A program made the position numbers and the translations under genes. Shown here piece by piece: positions 46,972-57,903 of a stretch of 64,000 bases of DNA (the first letter of the stretch is position 1; every line of letters starts with the position of its first letter). The stretch lies in the NCBI RefSeq assembly GCF_001039355.2, contig NW_019775741.1, positions 18,862 through 82,861 on the forward strand, written 5' to 3'. The DNA is from Lingula anatina (taxonomy: Eukaryota > Brachiopoda > Lingulata > Lingulida > Lingulidae). The notes under the pieces are model-generated. The model saw nothing but the letters and a program-made list of their open reading frames with translations. It was not told the origin of the DNA and did not search any database.

Positions 46972-49465
46972 TGAGGTATCATTAATTCCGTGATGGACAG
47001 AAATGACAAATGATGTAAGCTGTTTTCGATTCCATGTTTAATGTTCCATGCATAACTGTGTGTGGAATAACAGGATGTCTCGATAATTCCACACGAATAC
47101 ATTTATGTAGGAAGAAAAACAATGTCTTCAACAATTATCAATTTTTTTTCTATTTTCTTCGTCAGGCATTACTTTATGTCAGCTGTAATTGTTATGCACA
47201 AGAGAGACAAAGCAAAAATATCACGGCTTCCCAAATGACATGTCAAAACATCAAAATGAAACAATATATATAGACAGCGGCTTTCAAGAGATGTGAACTA
47301 TATACAAATTCAGTTAAAATGGACATTATTTCCAGGGTAGCATGCTGAGAATACACACTTAAAAGCGCATTTTCTGATCGTAATTTCTCATCGTAAATGT
47401 TCTTTTTTGTTATCCGCCCATTCCATACAGAACAAAAAGTAAGGGAAATAATGTAATGAAATTCTGTGCTATATTTCTGTGCTATTTGGCAATACTTTGA
47501 GATAAGTACTGGCTTAATCTTTAAAACATGGTGACTTATATGTTCTTGCTTTTTGAGCATAGTGTATCTGCGACTCTGTCAACCAGAGCAAACCGCATTT
47601 CTTATTCTGAAAACATCAGGCAATGTTTTTGGGGAAGGGGGCTATTAAAGGACTGCAATGCATGTACATGTAAACAAGATATATGTATTGCCAGTGATAC
47701 TTATCTTCTCTCTGACTAAAAGAAAAGAAAGAGACTTGTGATGGGCTGGGATTAAGGAATTGGAAAAGGGTTCCAAAATACCGAAAAAATTATATTTCAA
47801 AAATCTCTAAGGGGGAAACCCCTAAGNTCTAATCTCTGGAAATGGGGTCTTAGTCATTTTTACCACGTAAGGCTTTAGCTATGGACTCGGTATATTTCGC
47901 TATTTTCGTTTCCTCTTTCCCATTTTTGCGGTGAATTCTTATAAGTCAAAAAGAGCGTTCTTTTGGCACAATTTCGCCCCCACCTAACGTGGCTGTTATG
48001 TTTGTAACATTCATTGATTTATGCTGTAATCGGGCGAAAAAAATTATCAAGACAATCTCACACATTTCCTAATCATCCATTAATTTTGATCACGATCAAC
48101 ATGCCCTATCTTGGTATTAATTAACATTTAATTCAGAGTTTTGAAACGAGATATACCATAGGTATAAAAAGCTTTCGAGTTACGTGAAAAAATGTGGCTT
48201 CATCAGAACATTTATTAACTCAAAGGTAATAGGCGAGTAGTGACTTCAATTTTAGCTTAGATTTCACTTAAACAACTTTGGGCAACTGTAAATATGAAGA
48301 TGACCTTCAAATCCAATGCATATGCAAAACCCTTGGTCTTTGTTGATACCACTATTTCAGCCCAACCATGCTCTAGAAATGAGAAAATGGAAATCCCTTT
48401 TAATCAAAATATAATTTCTTAATCACAATGTAATTTTCTATCACGTGTATACATGTAACAACTGCGGAGAGGACTATGGAAACCACCAGATTAAGATATG
48501 TAATGGATATAATATTCTAGATATTTTTCTGAAAACAGGGCTCACAGATATTGGCTATTAGGATATATTCAATGTGGTATTGACAAATTGAAAAGGAAAA
48601 TTCAATCACGCAAAAGAGGATGTAACGAAAAACGTGAATGTGTGATCTGTATGGAGATCCATTGTTTATTACTCTGGTATTTTATATAAAAATTAAGTCG
48701 ATAAATAAACGTTTAAAAGCTCCAACTTGGCGTCGTCGTCACAATAACACTTGGTTAGAAGTCTGACTTTAATAAATATAATTCCCTTACAGTTGTAAGT
48801 TTTAATGATTTACATAGTTATGTGAAGGGGAAGTCTAAACAAGTAAACAAAAATATCTATTTCTTTCAACATAGTAATAAGTTTGGTTTCGACTATTTTA
48901 CTGAACTTCAAGTTTTAATGAGCGTATTGAGGAATCATTTTTAAGTTAAAGTTAATCTTTGCTTTAAAGTTACTAAATCCTGCTGTGGCCACAATGAAGA
49001 ATTGTAATTCAGAATTGCTTTAAAAACAAATCACAGCTATGCGACTGAGACAATTACCAGCGTACGCTCTCCACAGCAAAGTTTTGATGGCGTGTCATAA
49101 TAACATATTTAATTCTGGAAAAGTGCAAATCAATAAGATATTTAACCTCAGCAGAGCTTAACGTGTTACAAAATATTATTCTCTATTTATAATGAGAACA
49201 TATCCTGTATATTTGCATTTCTTATTTATAAATATACTTTATTTTAATTTAATTTCCATGTGATTTTCTTACAGTAAATTTCTGTAATAGAGATATTATC
49301 ATTATTTCCATGACACGTCTAACGTAGCTTAAAGAGCCAGCAAATGTACCAATTGTGTAATTTCGTTCTCAGTAAACATCATCATTATAAAAGCAGTATA
49401 CCCCATGTGCAAATGAAATAGAACGTATGATTTGATCAGATATTACCATACTGTTAAGTGCTTAT

Positions 49466-49648
49466 TTGGAAAGAGAGCCACGAGATCTACACCGGAAAGT
49501 TCTTGAAGCAATTAACATCCGCTTACATGGGGCCAAGTTGAATCGGAATGATGGGACTGAGCTACCCAACCTCTACCTACCACTCCTAAGGGAGGGGCAG
49601 GCAAGGGGGGGGGGGGATCTGACCAAATAGCACACCAGAGGGGGTGAC
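49466..49648 (+). pseudogene. Fragment of a GIY-YIG-type (Penelope-like) retroelement C-terminus
   Basis: An open stretch encodes [20 protein letters not shown], then [17 protein letters not shown]. This is the pattern found after the GIY-YIG endonuclease domain in Penelope-like elements (R.V.EAI.IR....LNRD.G..LP..Y). It ends in a G-run near 49610 that blurs the frame. It is present only in block B, not at the matching places in A (about 34.2 kb) or C (about 60.7 kb), so it is a later insertion. Confidence 0.5.
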
Positions 49649-51420
49649 AGGTTGTCATACCTGTCACAACCTCATTCCCGGATGAAATCTGACTGCAAGC
49701 AGATGAAATATTGGATGGTAAGATCAAACTAAAAAAAAATAGCTATAGACAAAAGAATCTTCACAAGTCCACCATGCCATTATTTTCCACATACTTACTA
49801 CTACCTGCAGGATTTGGATTCCCATGTCAAAATGCTACTTATTTCATTTTTAGCGTAGGAAATCAGCCTCTGTTGTCTATATAGCTTTCCACGGGGCAGT
49901 CATTGAAGTTGATCAATGTACATAAAAATTTCCTTTTACCCTTTTGGCAGCGTCTCTCTCCCAGTTAAAGAACCATTTTACATGATAAATGGTTCGTGAT
50001 TTGAGGCCTGTGATCCCTATTGGTCAGGAGAATGCTCTTTTCGGCACTTGGTGACTCCAGTGTTTCTTAGTTAGGCTATCGTCAACATGGGTTTCATAGT
50101 TGACCCGATTGTTTCTACATCAAGTCAAATTTCTGTTGCACCATTTGAAAAAAATCTTAACGCGGTAGAAGTGCAATGTCATAGAAGACTTCATTTTGCT
50201 TACGTGTATCTTTCTCACGATAAACAAAAATATGTTCAATAATACATATATGGGAGGGCAGAGCATCCGAGCCTTTACAAACGGGTGAGGGATAAATGTT
50301 GCAACTGTCTAGGACATGGGGCACAGTTGCTCACACGCACTCACACAGACAATGTTAAAACGAAAGAAAACACCTATGCAGCCTGAGAAAACACACACCC
50401 ATGAATTGTGACTGTTGTGTAAGCTCGCCTACTGCAATTCACAAATATTACAAATAAAAGTAAGTGACAATATGATTATACTCACAATGTGTGTGCGTGG
50501 ACGGGGTGTGCAAAAAGGTCTTTTTTTTTTTTTACGAAATGGCCAAGTTATAATTAGGTAGAAGAAACCACCTTTCAAAACAGTATTTACTTAACAAGAG
50601 AGATGAACCTGAACAAAAAATGAGGGGGAAAATTTTAAGACACAAATATTGCGATATATCAGTGAACAATATGTTTATTCCCTCACATAAAACATACAAT
50701 GAATACGTGGTACATCGTCATTTACATTTTGATAGAGGTGTGTGCACTCATGTGGGTTCTGCTTTGCATAAATGAAACAATTAAAAGAAAAAAAAACCTT
50801 AAACCTTAAAATTGTTTTAATGTTTAAACCAAATTAAGGTTTAATTTGACCTTACCTAAGAAGAAACAAAATTAAATCAATGAAGTTTTATAACAAGAAA
50901 AACATTGCTAATAGTCAGATATCGATTTAAGTGGATTTCTGTAAATTTTCTGTTTAACTGAAACTTTCAGGGAAGACCTTTTATTATTTCCCAACCCCTT
51001 AAATAGATGCGCAAAGAAAATAACGTGATCTGAGTTAATGTTCATGATTACATGTAATGGTGATTTAAACTCTTTATGAAAATTACCAGAGATCCCTTAA
51101 TAGAAGACAAGAAAAATATTTGGTCGGAAAGCTTGAGGTAGGATTTACTTTTATATCAATATGCACTGCCCTTCTGGACCTAGATTCCCAGGTGTATTTA
51201 TACGGAGCCAGGACATATATTTCTGTCGGACATAATTTTCTTTCACACTGAACAAGTGTCCTACACAACAAACGTCCGTGCACGTAATATTAAATATTAC
51301 ATGTCTATACAAGTATTATAAACACGAAGGGATAAGTATCGGTAATTTTCAGACGGTCTCCAGCAGCATCCACACAGGCTGATGGGTAAGGCGTCTGGAT
51401 GAAAAAGCGATTACTTTATA

Positions 51421-52232
51421 TATGAAAAGTGTGTGCTTCCCACTTGAACATGACAATAAAAAGGAAAGGCGCAAATTTGAAAGTATACGTACAGTGATAT
51501 GATTTTGATTTTTTAAAATTAAAAATACATAAGTAACTGAAATTTGAATAACATTTAGTATTTTTGGTTCTTCTTTTCTTTCTCTATCATTTATTTTATT
51601 AAGGTGGGTTCGGAGTTTTATTTGAAATAAATTATTTTTTCTGAATAAAATACATGTTTAATTATAAATAACATAATCTCAACTAAACCTAAAAAATTAC
51701 ATATTCTTCAACAAAAATGAACACACAAAGCTACGTCTGGAATCGTCAATTGCTATTTCAGTTGGGAAAATATGTCCGACTAGGACATCGATTCGGGTCT
51801 GCAAGACTTAGAATACTTAGTAACAGTTGTCTTACGGACATGCATTACGGCAGATATCATTCATCCCTTCACGACCATAGTTCTGGAAATACTGAGAGAT
51901 CTCAGTTGAATTTTAGCTATGTGTTGAGATTTTGAGATACCCCCAACGATTTCCACTCAGTCGCAGTAATTGGCCTTTTACATGCATGATTTATGTAACC
52001 CTCATTGTGGATAGCATGCACTGATAGGCGGCATTAAGTAAATAGGATTAACTTGTCTCATTCCATAACTGCGACTGATTTTGCCTAATTTACTTACTAG
52101 TAGCCAGTTTTGTTGAAAAGTGTATGTTCCCAGTTAATATTATGATAAAGCAAATGAACTATTCCTACTGTGCTCAGACTTCTAACCGAGATTGGGCATT
52201 GCTAATAAGATGTCGTATGGGCCTCCCTAAGT
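51421..52232. other. 3' flank of receptor gene 2
   Basis: Partly homologous to the sequence left of T1 and T2 (ATCTCAGTTGAATTTTAGCTATG, CATTGTGGATAGCATGCACTGATA, TTTGCCTAATTTACTT). It is probably 3' untranslated and downstream DNA. No other gene was recognised. Confidence 0.5.
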
Positions 52233-52917
52233 TTATGCACTGGCAGTGTTTCGAGTAAACAACTCCTTTAATTGTGCTCGAAATTGCGAACCACTGATTA
52301 GAAAAATCAGTAAGTTGAACGCATGGTATAACAACTCGCCAACTCTACCAACATAAAAAAGATAGCCCACAAACAAAGGTATTGCCCCTCCAGGTACGTA
52401 TGTTGTAAAAACCATACTTATAACAGATGTCGTACACAAAATAAGGAAAAAAAGAGACGAAACCAACAGAGATACGGTGCTTATTATTTCTTTACTCTTT
52501 CTCACATTTCTCCCGCCAGATATGAGTTCTTTTCGGGATTTTCTTTGAGCCCAGATAAAATGTATTATCTTGATGTTCATCCCGGTAATGGCGAGTAACA
52601 TCATAATTCTTCCGATGATGCGTATTGCTGCTACAATTCCTAAGCGTCTCTGCCATACATTGTATTCCTCAACAGCTACCGCACACGGGGCATCAGAGTA
52701 CAGTAAGCTTGCAAAGGCCACGGCTCCAGATGCTGCTGCCCCGGCATAAACCATCTGCAAAAGTGATAGAAGTGATATTTTAAACGACTGGTTAGTGGTA
52801 TAAGATTATGGTAGCTGATAAACGTCAGATGGTGTAAGTTACTGCATATCATTGGCGGATTTACGTGCATGTTGGCGCACGTATCATCAGCTTCAGCCCT
52901 TCCCTACCCCCCTACCC

Positions 52918-52948
<31 letters not shown>

Positions 52949-54826
52949 AAAGGTTTGACAAACGAAACAAACCCAAATCATTTTCCATCCCTGCGGCGTT
53001 CCTATCATGGTAAAATTAAGTTTTCAAATTTTTTCTAGTTGTGATCCCTAAGAAAATCCTGATCCACTTCTGTATGTTAAACACGGTTCAACAAGAATAT
53101 AATAAGGGAGTATGGGAAGAAAAGTTGAGTCACCCAACGCAGCTTTTAACAATATGTAAAGACTGCCTTTTAATATGTTATGACTGTAAATGAAAGATCA
53201 AATTAAATGCAACATCTTCAAATTATAAGTCCTGTGCCTTGGGGTATACAATGCTAGTTATCAGAAAAAAATAATTGTATTTGAAATTTTGGCCATTTGG
53301 CAAATAATATTGACGTCTTAAAATTTAAGCGCAGTCGTTTGAAAGAAAATAAAAAACAACAAAAGGCATTTAAATTGTTTTAAGAACTTTCTTTTTCTTA
53401 ACTTCAAAGGACTTACCGATCTGAAGAGAGTTTTTCTGGCGCATATAAAACTGGTTTTGAACGGGAAACAGACAAAAAGAAACCTGTCAAGTGTTATGAT
53501 GAAGATGAGAACTGCAGCCCAGTCTGAGGTGAAAATGTCTGCAGTGAATAACGTGTTGCAAAGGGCACTTGTGAATCCAGTGAAATGTACTATCTGATAT
53601 AAATCGGTCATTATCCCTACCAATAATTCACTCAATGCTCTAAGGAAGTGCGCTATTCCAAGGGTGGAAGACAAGAAGTTCTTGGTTTCTGATCTTCCTT
53701 TCAGTTTTCGATCGCCGCGCACAACAACAACCACAAGGATAATATTGCACAAAAACGACAACGGGCAAAGAATATACACAGTATATATGTATACTTTTAA
53801 TAACACTAAAAAGTTTTTTATCTTCAGGGTGGAACCGCTGGACAACCAGATGAGGCATTCAAATGGATCACTTTTTACCACCATTTCCAGGACACGTGGC
53901 TTGATTTTATCTACGTCCATTGGACATGCGCGCTTTGCTAATTCCCACGTGTTATTTAAAACTGCCGCCGGAAGTACACTGGGTCGAAATGGACAGGATA
54001 TACCTGGTTCGGTCGTTTTCCATAACTGCTCTGATACGTCTTGTCGAAGGCAAAGGTACAACTTATTGTATTCTTGAGTATTTTCGGCCAAGCACTCTTC
54101 TTTGTTCATCTCGTACAGCACCGTGGCTGTGAAAACCTCCTCTGACAGCTCGACGATCCCACAATACTTAGAATATGTGCTGTTAGAGAACCAAGAGTCA
54201 ACCGTTCGAAAACTGTCTATCAGTCCGCTTGCAACCCTTGGTGAGCAAAAGAAATATCTATCTTTGAAAACAGTTTCCAAATCTGAAGAAGAAGGATCAT
54301 GATTACCATCAACTTCCTGGTTTTGTTGCGATGCTTTGATACATATATGCGTGCTTGAAGTAGCGTTGGCTGTTAAGTTTTTACCTTTTGTGAAGTTACG
54401 GTTTCCCCATAAATTGTCAGTTTCGTAGACGATTTGAGACATGTGCTCCAGGCCATCTTGTATCAAACCGTCGACCGTTTTCCTAAAGTCAACAAATGTA
54501 CTTCTTTTTGCGCTGTTCGTCAGCTGACTGCAATTTTCTCGTTCAACTCCCGTTAAAACAACAGTCCTGCGCTTCGTGTCTAACATGCTGGTGTAAGTAA
54601 AGACACACGATGAGTCCATCGTTTGCAGGGCTATTTCCATCAAGCTGGTCGGAAACCCTAATGTTGCAGTCATCTGGTCGTATAATTGCCTTGTAAAGTT
54701 AAAATGACACCCGGACAATACTTGAATATTACCCACTCGGCGGGAGATAGGATTTTCACTAAATATATTTTTTATCTGAAAAAATGAGAGTTGCATAATG
54801 CAAACAGGAAAAATGTAAAACAACAT
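52233..54826 (-). CDS. Class-A-like GPCR with large glycosylated ectodomain, gene 2 (E2+T3)
   Basis: Two exons: 54826-53417 (470 codons) and 52754-52233 (173 aa plus stop), split by a 662-bp intron in phase 0 after AGATCG, giving 643 aa. The architecture matches gene 1: signal peptide MLFYIFPVCIMQLSFFQ, ectodomain with conserved Cys and N-glycosylation sites (SSCVF, NCSQLTNSAKRSTF, FSNSTYSKYCGIVELSEEVF), TM1 with LSFLCNIILVVVVV, DRF motif at TM3, TM4-7 in exon 2. The frame is open upstream of this ATG (to about 55048), but genes 1 and 3 have a stop there and all three have a TATA box 85 bp before the chosen ATG, so the shorter start is preferred. This copy has the most compact intron and carries the empty sites for the insertions seen in gene 1. 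A poly-C/poly-A run lies at about 52911-52955. Confidence 0.82.
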
Positions 54827-54910
54827 AGCTTTGGCTGGGAGATATACGTCGAAGAAGTTACCAATGTACTGACAAAACGATGGCAAATAGACAATCTGAA
54901 CGAGCTTTGC

Positions 54911-54917
54911 CTTTATA
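54911..54917 (-). promoter_or_regulatory. TATA box of receptor gene 2
   Basis: TATAAAG on the minus strand, 85 bp upstream of the ATG at 54826, conserved with the other two copies. Confidence 0.65.
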
Positions 54918-55283
54918 TGAGATATCATTAATTCCGTGATGGACAGAAATGACAAATGATGTAAGCTGTTTTCGATTCCGTGTTTAATGTTCCATGCATA
55001 ACTGTGTGTGAAATAACAGGATGTCTCGATAATTCCACACGAATACATTTATGTAGGGCGAAAAACAATGTCTTTGTACGCACAACAATTATCTTTTTTT
55101 TTTCTATTTTCTTCGTCGGGCATTACTTTATGTCAGCTGTAATTGTTATGCACAAGAGAGACAAAGGAAAAATATCACGGCTTCCTAAATGACATGTCAA
55201 AATATCAAAATGAAAATGTATAGACAGCGGCTTTCAAGAGATGTGAACTATCTACAAATTCAGTTAAAATGGACATTAGTATT

Positions 55284-55441
55284 ACAGGCCTAACCAACTA
55301 CCAGACTCAGCACCTAAGGATCCTGAATTAACCGGTATATCGGACCAGACTACCCGTTTTCAAGGTGTGTATCAGATCACACTATGTAGCTGGTTAATTC
55401 AGGATCCTTAGGTGCCGAGTCTGGTAGTTGGGTAGGCCTGT
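55284..55441. mobile_element. 158-bp fold-back element with 3-bp target duplication
   Basis: Arms of about 50 bp are nearly perfect inverted repeats (ACAGGCCTAACCAACTACC.. and ..GGTAGTTGGGTAGGCCTGT), with a central loop around 55335-55385. It is flanked by ATT at 55281-55283 and 55442-55444. The uninterrupted site is visible upstream of E3 at about 58353 (GGACATTAGTATTATTTCC). A 3-bp duplication fits PIF/Harbinger-type non-autonomous elements; this assignment is inferred. Confidence 0.85.
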
Positions 55442-55741
55442 ATTATTTCCAGGGTAGCATGCTGAGAATACACATTTAAAAGCGCATTTTCTGATCGTAA
55501 TTTCTGATCGTAAATTTTCTTTTTTGTTATCCGCCCATTCCATACAGAACAAAAAGTAAGGGTAATAATGTAATGAAATTCTGTGCTATATTTCTGTGCT
55601 TTTTGGCAATACTTTGAAATAAGTACTGGCTAAATCTTTAAATAAGATATTTGTAAAACATAGTGACTTATAGATTCTTGCCTTTTGAGCATAGTGAAGC
55701 TGTGACTCTGTCAACCCGAACAAACCGCATTTATATTCTAA

Positions 55742-56085
55742 TTCGCTTACGCTTAAACGTATATAAATTATTTATCGTCTAATAACTCTCAACGAATAAA
55801 ACCACTTCATCTTCAAACACCAAATCATTTATTTATAAATAGGAATGAGTCGATGTGCCTCTGCCTGTGTACAGACGATACAATATTACATACAAACGTT
55901 TGCTCCGTCACCAGTTACATTTCCCACATAGCCTAATTCCAATTCCGGTGTACCATGAAAATGTGACTCCCCTAAAATGTGACTCCCCAGTCAGATTTTC
56001 ATTATGAAAATGTGACTCCCCAGTCAGATTTTCATTATGAAAATGTGACTCCCCCTATGAAATTTTGACTCCCCCCCCAAAAAAC
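55742..56085. repeat. Junction region with 34-bp minisatellite
   Basis: Homology to block sequence ends near 55740. From about 55955 there are repeats of GAAAATGTGACTCCCC with AGTCAGATTTTCATTAT between them. The stretch ends in poly-C and the n at 56086. A related stretch is at 60745-60870 in block C. Confidence 0.7.
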
Positions 56086-56493
56086 NGCTAAAATTAAGTT
56101 TTCAATTTTTTTCTAGTTGTGATTCCTAAGAAAATCCTGATCCACTTCTGTATGATAAACACGGTTCAACAAGAATATAATAAGGGAGTATGGGAAGAAA
56201 AGTTGAGTCACCAAACGCAGCTTTTAACAATATGTAAAGACTGCCTTTTAATATGCTATGACTGTAAATGAAAGATCAAATTAAATGCAACATCTTCAAA
56301 TTATAAGTCCTGTGCCTTGGGGTATACAATGCGAGTTATCAGAAAAAAGAATTGTATTTGAAATTTTGGTCATTTGGCAAATAAAATTGACGTCTTAAAA
56401 TTTAAGCGCTGTCGTTTGAAAGAAAATAAAAAACAACAAAAGGCATTTAAATTGTTTTAAGTACTTTCTTTTTCTTTACTTCAAAGGACTTAC

Positions 56494-57903
56494 CGATCTG
56501 AAGAGAGTTTTTCTGGCGCATATGAAACTGGTTTTGAACGGGAAACAGACAAAAAGAAACCTGTCAAGTGTTATGATGAAGATGAGAACTGCAGCCCAGT
56601 CTGAGGTGAAAATGTCTGCAGTGAATAACGTGTTGCAAAGGGCACTTGTGAATCCAGTGAAATGTACTATCTGATATAAATCGGTCATAATCCCTACCAA
56701 TAATTCACTCAATGCTCTAAGGAAGTGCGCTATTCCAAGGGTGGAAGACAAGAAGTTCTTGGTTTCTGATCTTCCTTTCAGTTTTCGATCGCCGCGCACA
56801 ACAACAACCACGAGGATAATGTTGCACAAAAACGACAAGGGGCAAAGAATATACACAGTATATATGTATACTTTTAATAACGCTAAAAAGTTTTTTATCT
56901 TCAGGGTGGAACCGCTGGACAACCAGATGAGGCATTCAAATGCATCACTTTTTACCACCATTTCCAGGACAGGTGGTTTGATTTTATCTACGTCCATTGG
57001 ACATGCGCGCTTTGCTAATTCCCGCGTGTTATTTAAAACTGCCGCCGGAAGTACACTGGGTCGAAATGGACAGGATATACCTGGTTCGGTAGTTTTCCAT
57101 AACTGCTCTGATACGTCTTGTCGAAGGCAAAGGTACAACTTATTGTATTCTTGAGTATTTTCGGCCAAGCACTCTTCTTTGTTCATCTCGTACAACACCG
57201 TGGCTGTGAAAACCTCCTCTGACAACTCGACGATCCCACAATACTTAGCATATGTGCTGTTAGAGAACCAAGAGTCAACCGTTCGAAAACTGTCTATCAA
57301 TCCGCTTGCAACCCTTGGTGAGCAAAAGAAATATCTTTCTTTGAAAACAGTTTCCAAATCTGATGAAGAAGGATCATGATTAACATCAACGTCCTGGTTT
57401 TGTTGCGATGCTTTGATACATATATGCGTGCTTGAAGTAGCGTTGGCTGTGAAGTTTTTACCTTTTGTAAAGTTACGGTTTCCCCATAAATTGTCAGTTT
57501 CGTAGACGATTTGAGACATGCGCTCCAGGCCATCTTGTATCAGACCGTCGACCGTTTTCCTAAAGTCAACAAATGTGCTTCTTTTTGCGCTGTTCGTCAG
57601 CTGACTGCAATTTTCTCGTTCAACTCCCGTTAAAACAACAGTCCTGCGCTTCGTGTCTAACATACTGGTGTAATTAAAGACACACGATGAGTCCATCGTT
57701 TGCAGGGCTACTTCCATCAAGCTGGTCAGAAACCCTAATGTTGCAGTCATCTGGTCGTATAATTGCCTTGTAAAGTTAAAATGACACCCGGACAACACTT
57801 GAATCTTACCCACTCGGCGGGAGATAGGATTCTCACTAAATATATTTTGTATCTGAAAAAATGAGAGTTGCAAGATACAAACAGGAAAAATGTAAAACAA
57901 CAT
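56494..57903 (-). CDS. Receptor gene 3, E exon only (signal peptide, ectodomain, TM1-3)
   Basis: 470-codon exon with intact frame and splice donor (AGATCG|GTAAGT), almost identical to E2 over most of its length. It has the same signal peptide, ectodomain cysteines and glycosylation sites, TM1-3 and DRF motif. The intron sequence after it matches gene 2's intron down to about 56090, then stops at the n at 56086, and no TM4-7 exon lies between here and gene 2's start. Either the T exon was lost at an assembly join, or the gene is truncated, or this exon splices over E2 to T3 (52754), which would make E2 and E3 alternative ectodomain exons. The exon itself shows no disabling change. Confidence 0.7.

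Larger units (their letters stand above)
46881..51420. repeat. Segmental duplication block B (upstream of receptor gene 1)
   Basis: Collinear with block C (57904-62890) and, from about 47460, with block A. The first 650 bp upstream of E1 closely match the same part upstream of E2 and E3, then decay. No conserved coding frame is seen apart from the retroelement fragment at 49466. An n at 47827 replaces the poly-C stretch present in block C. Confidence 0.8.

Noticed and set aside
53664-54077. Plus-strand open frames opposite E2, and the same at 56741-57154
   Set aside because: Antisense shadows of the receptor exons; they recur only because the exons are duplicated.
54827-55048. N-terminal extension of receptor gene 2
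   Set aside because: The extra 74 codons are interrupted by stops in the two paralogues, and the conserved TATA box lies inside the extension.
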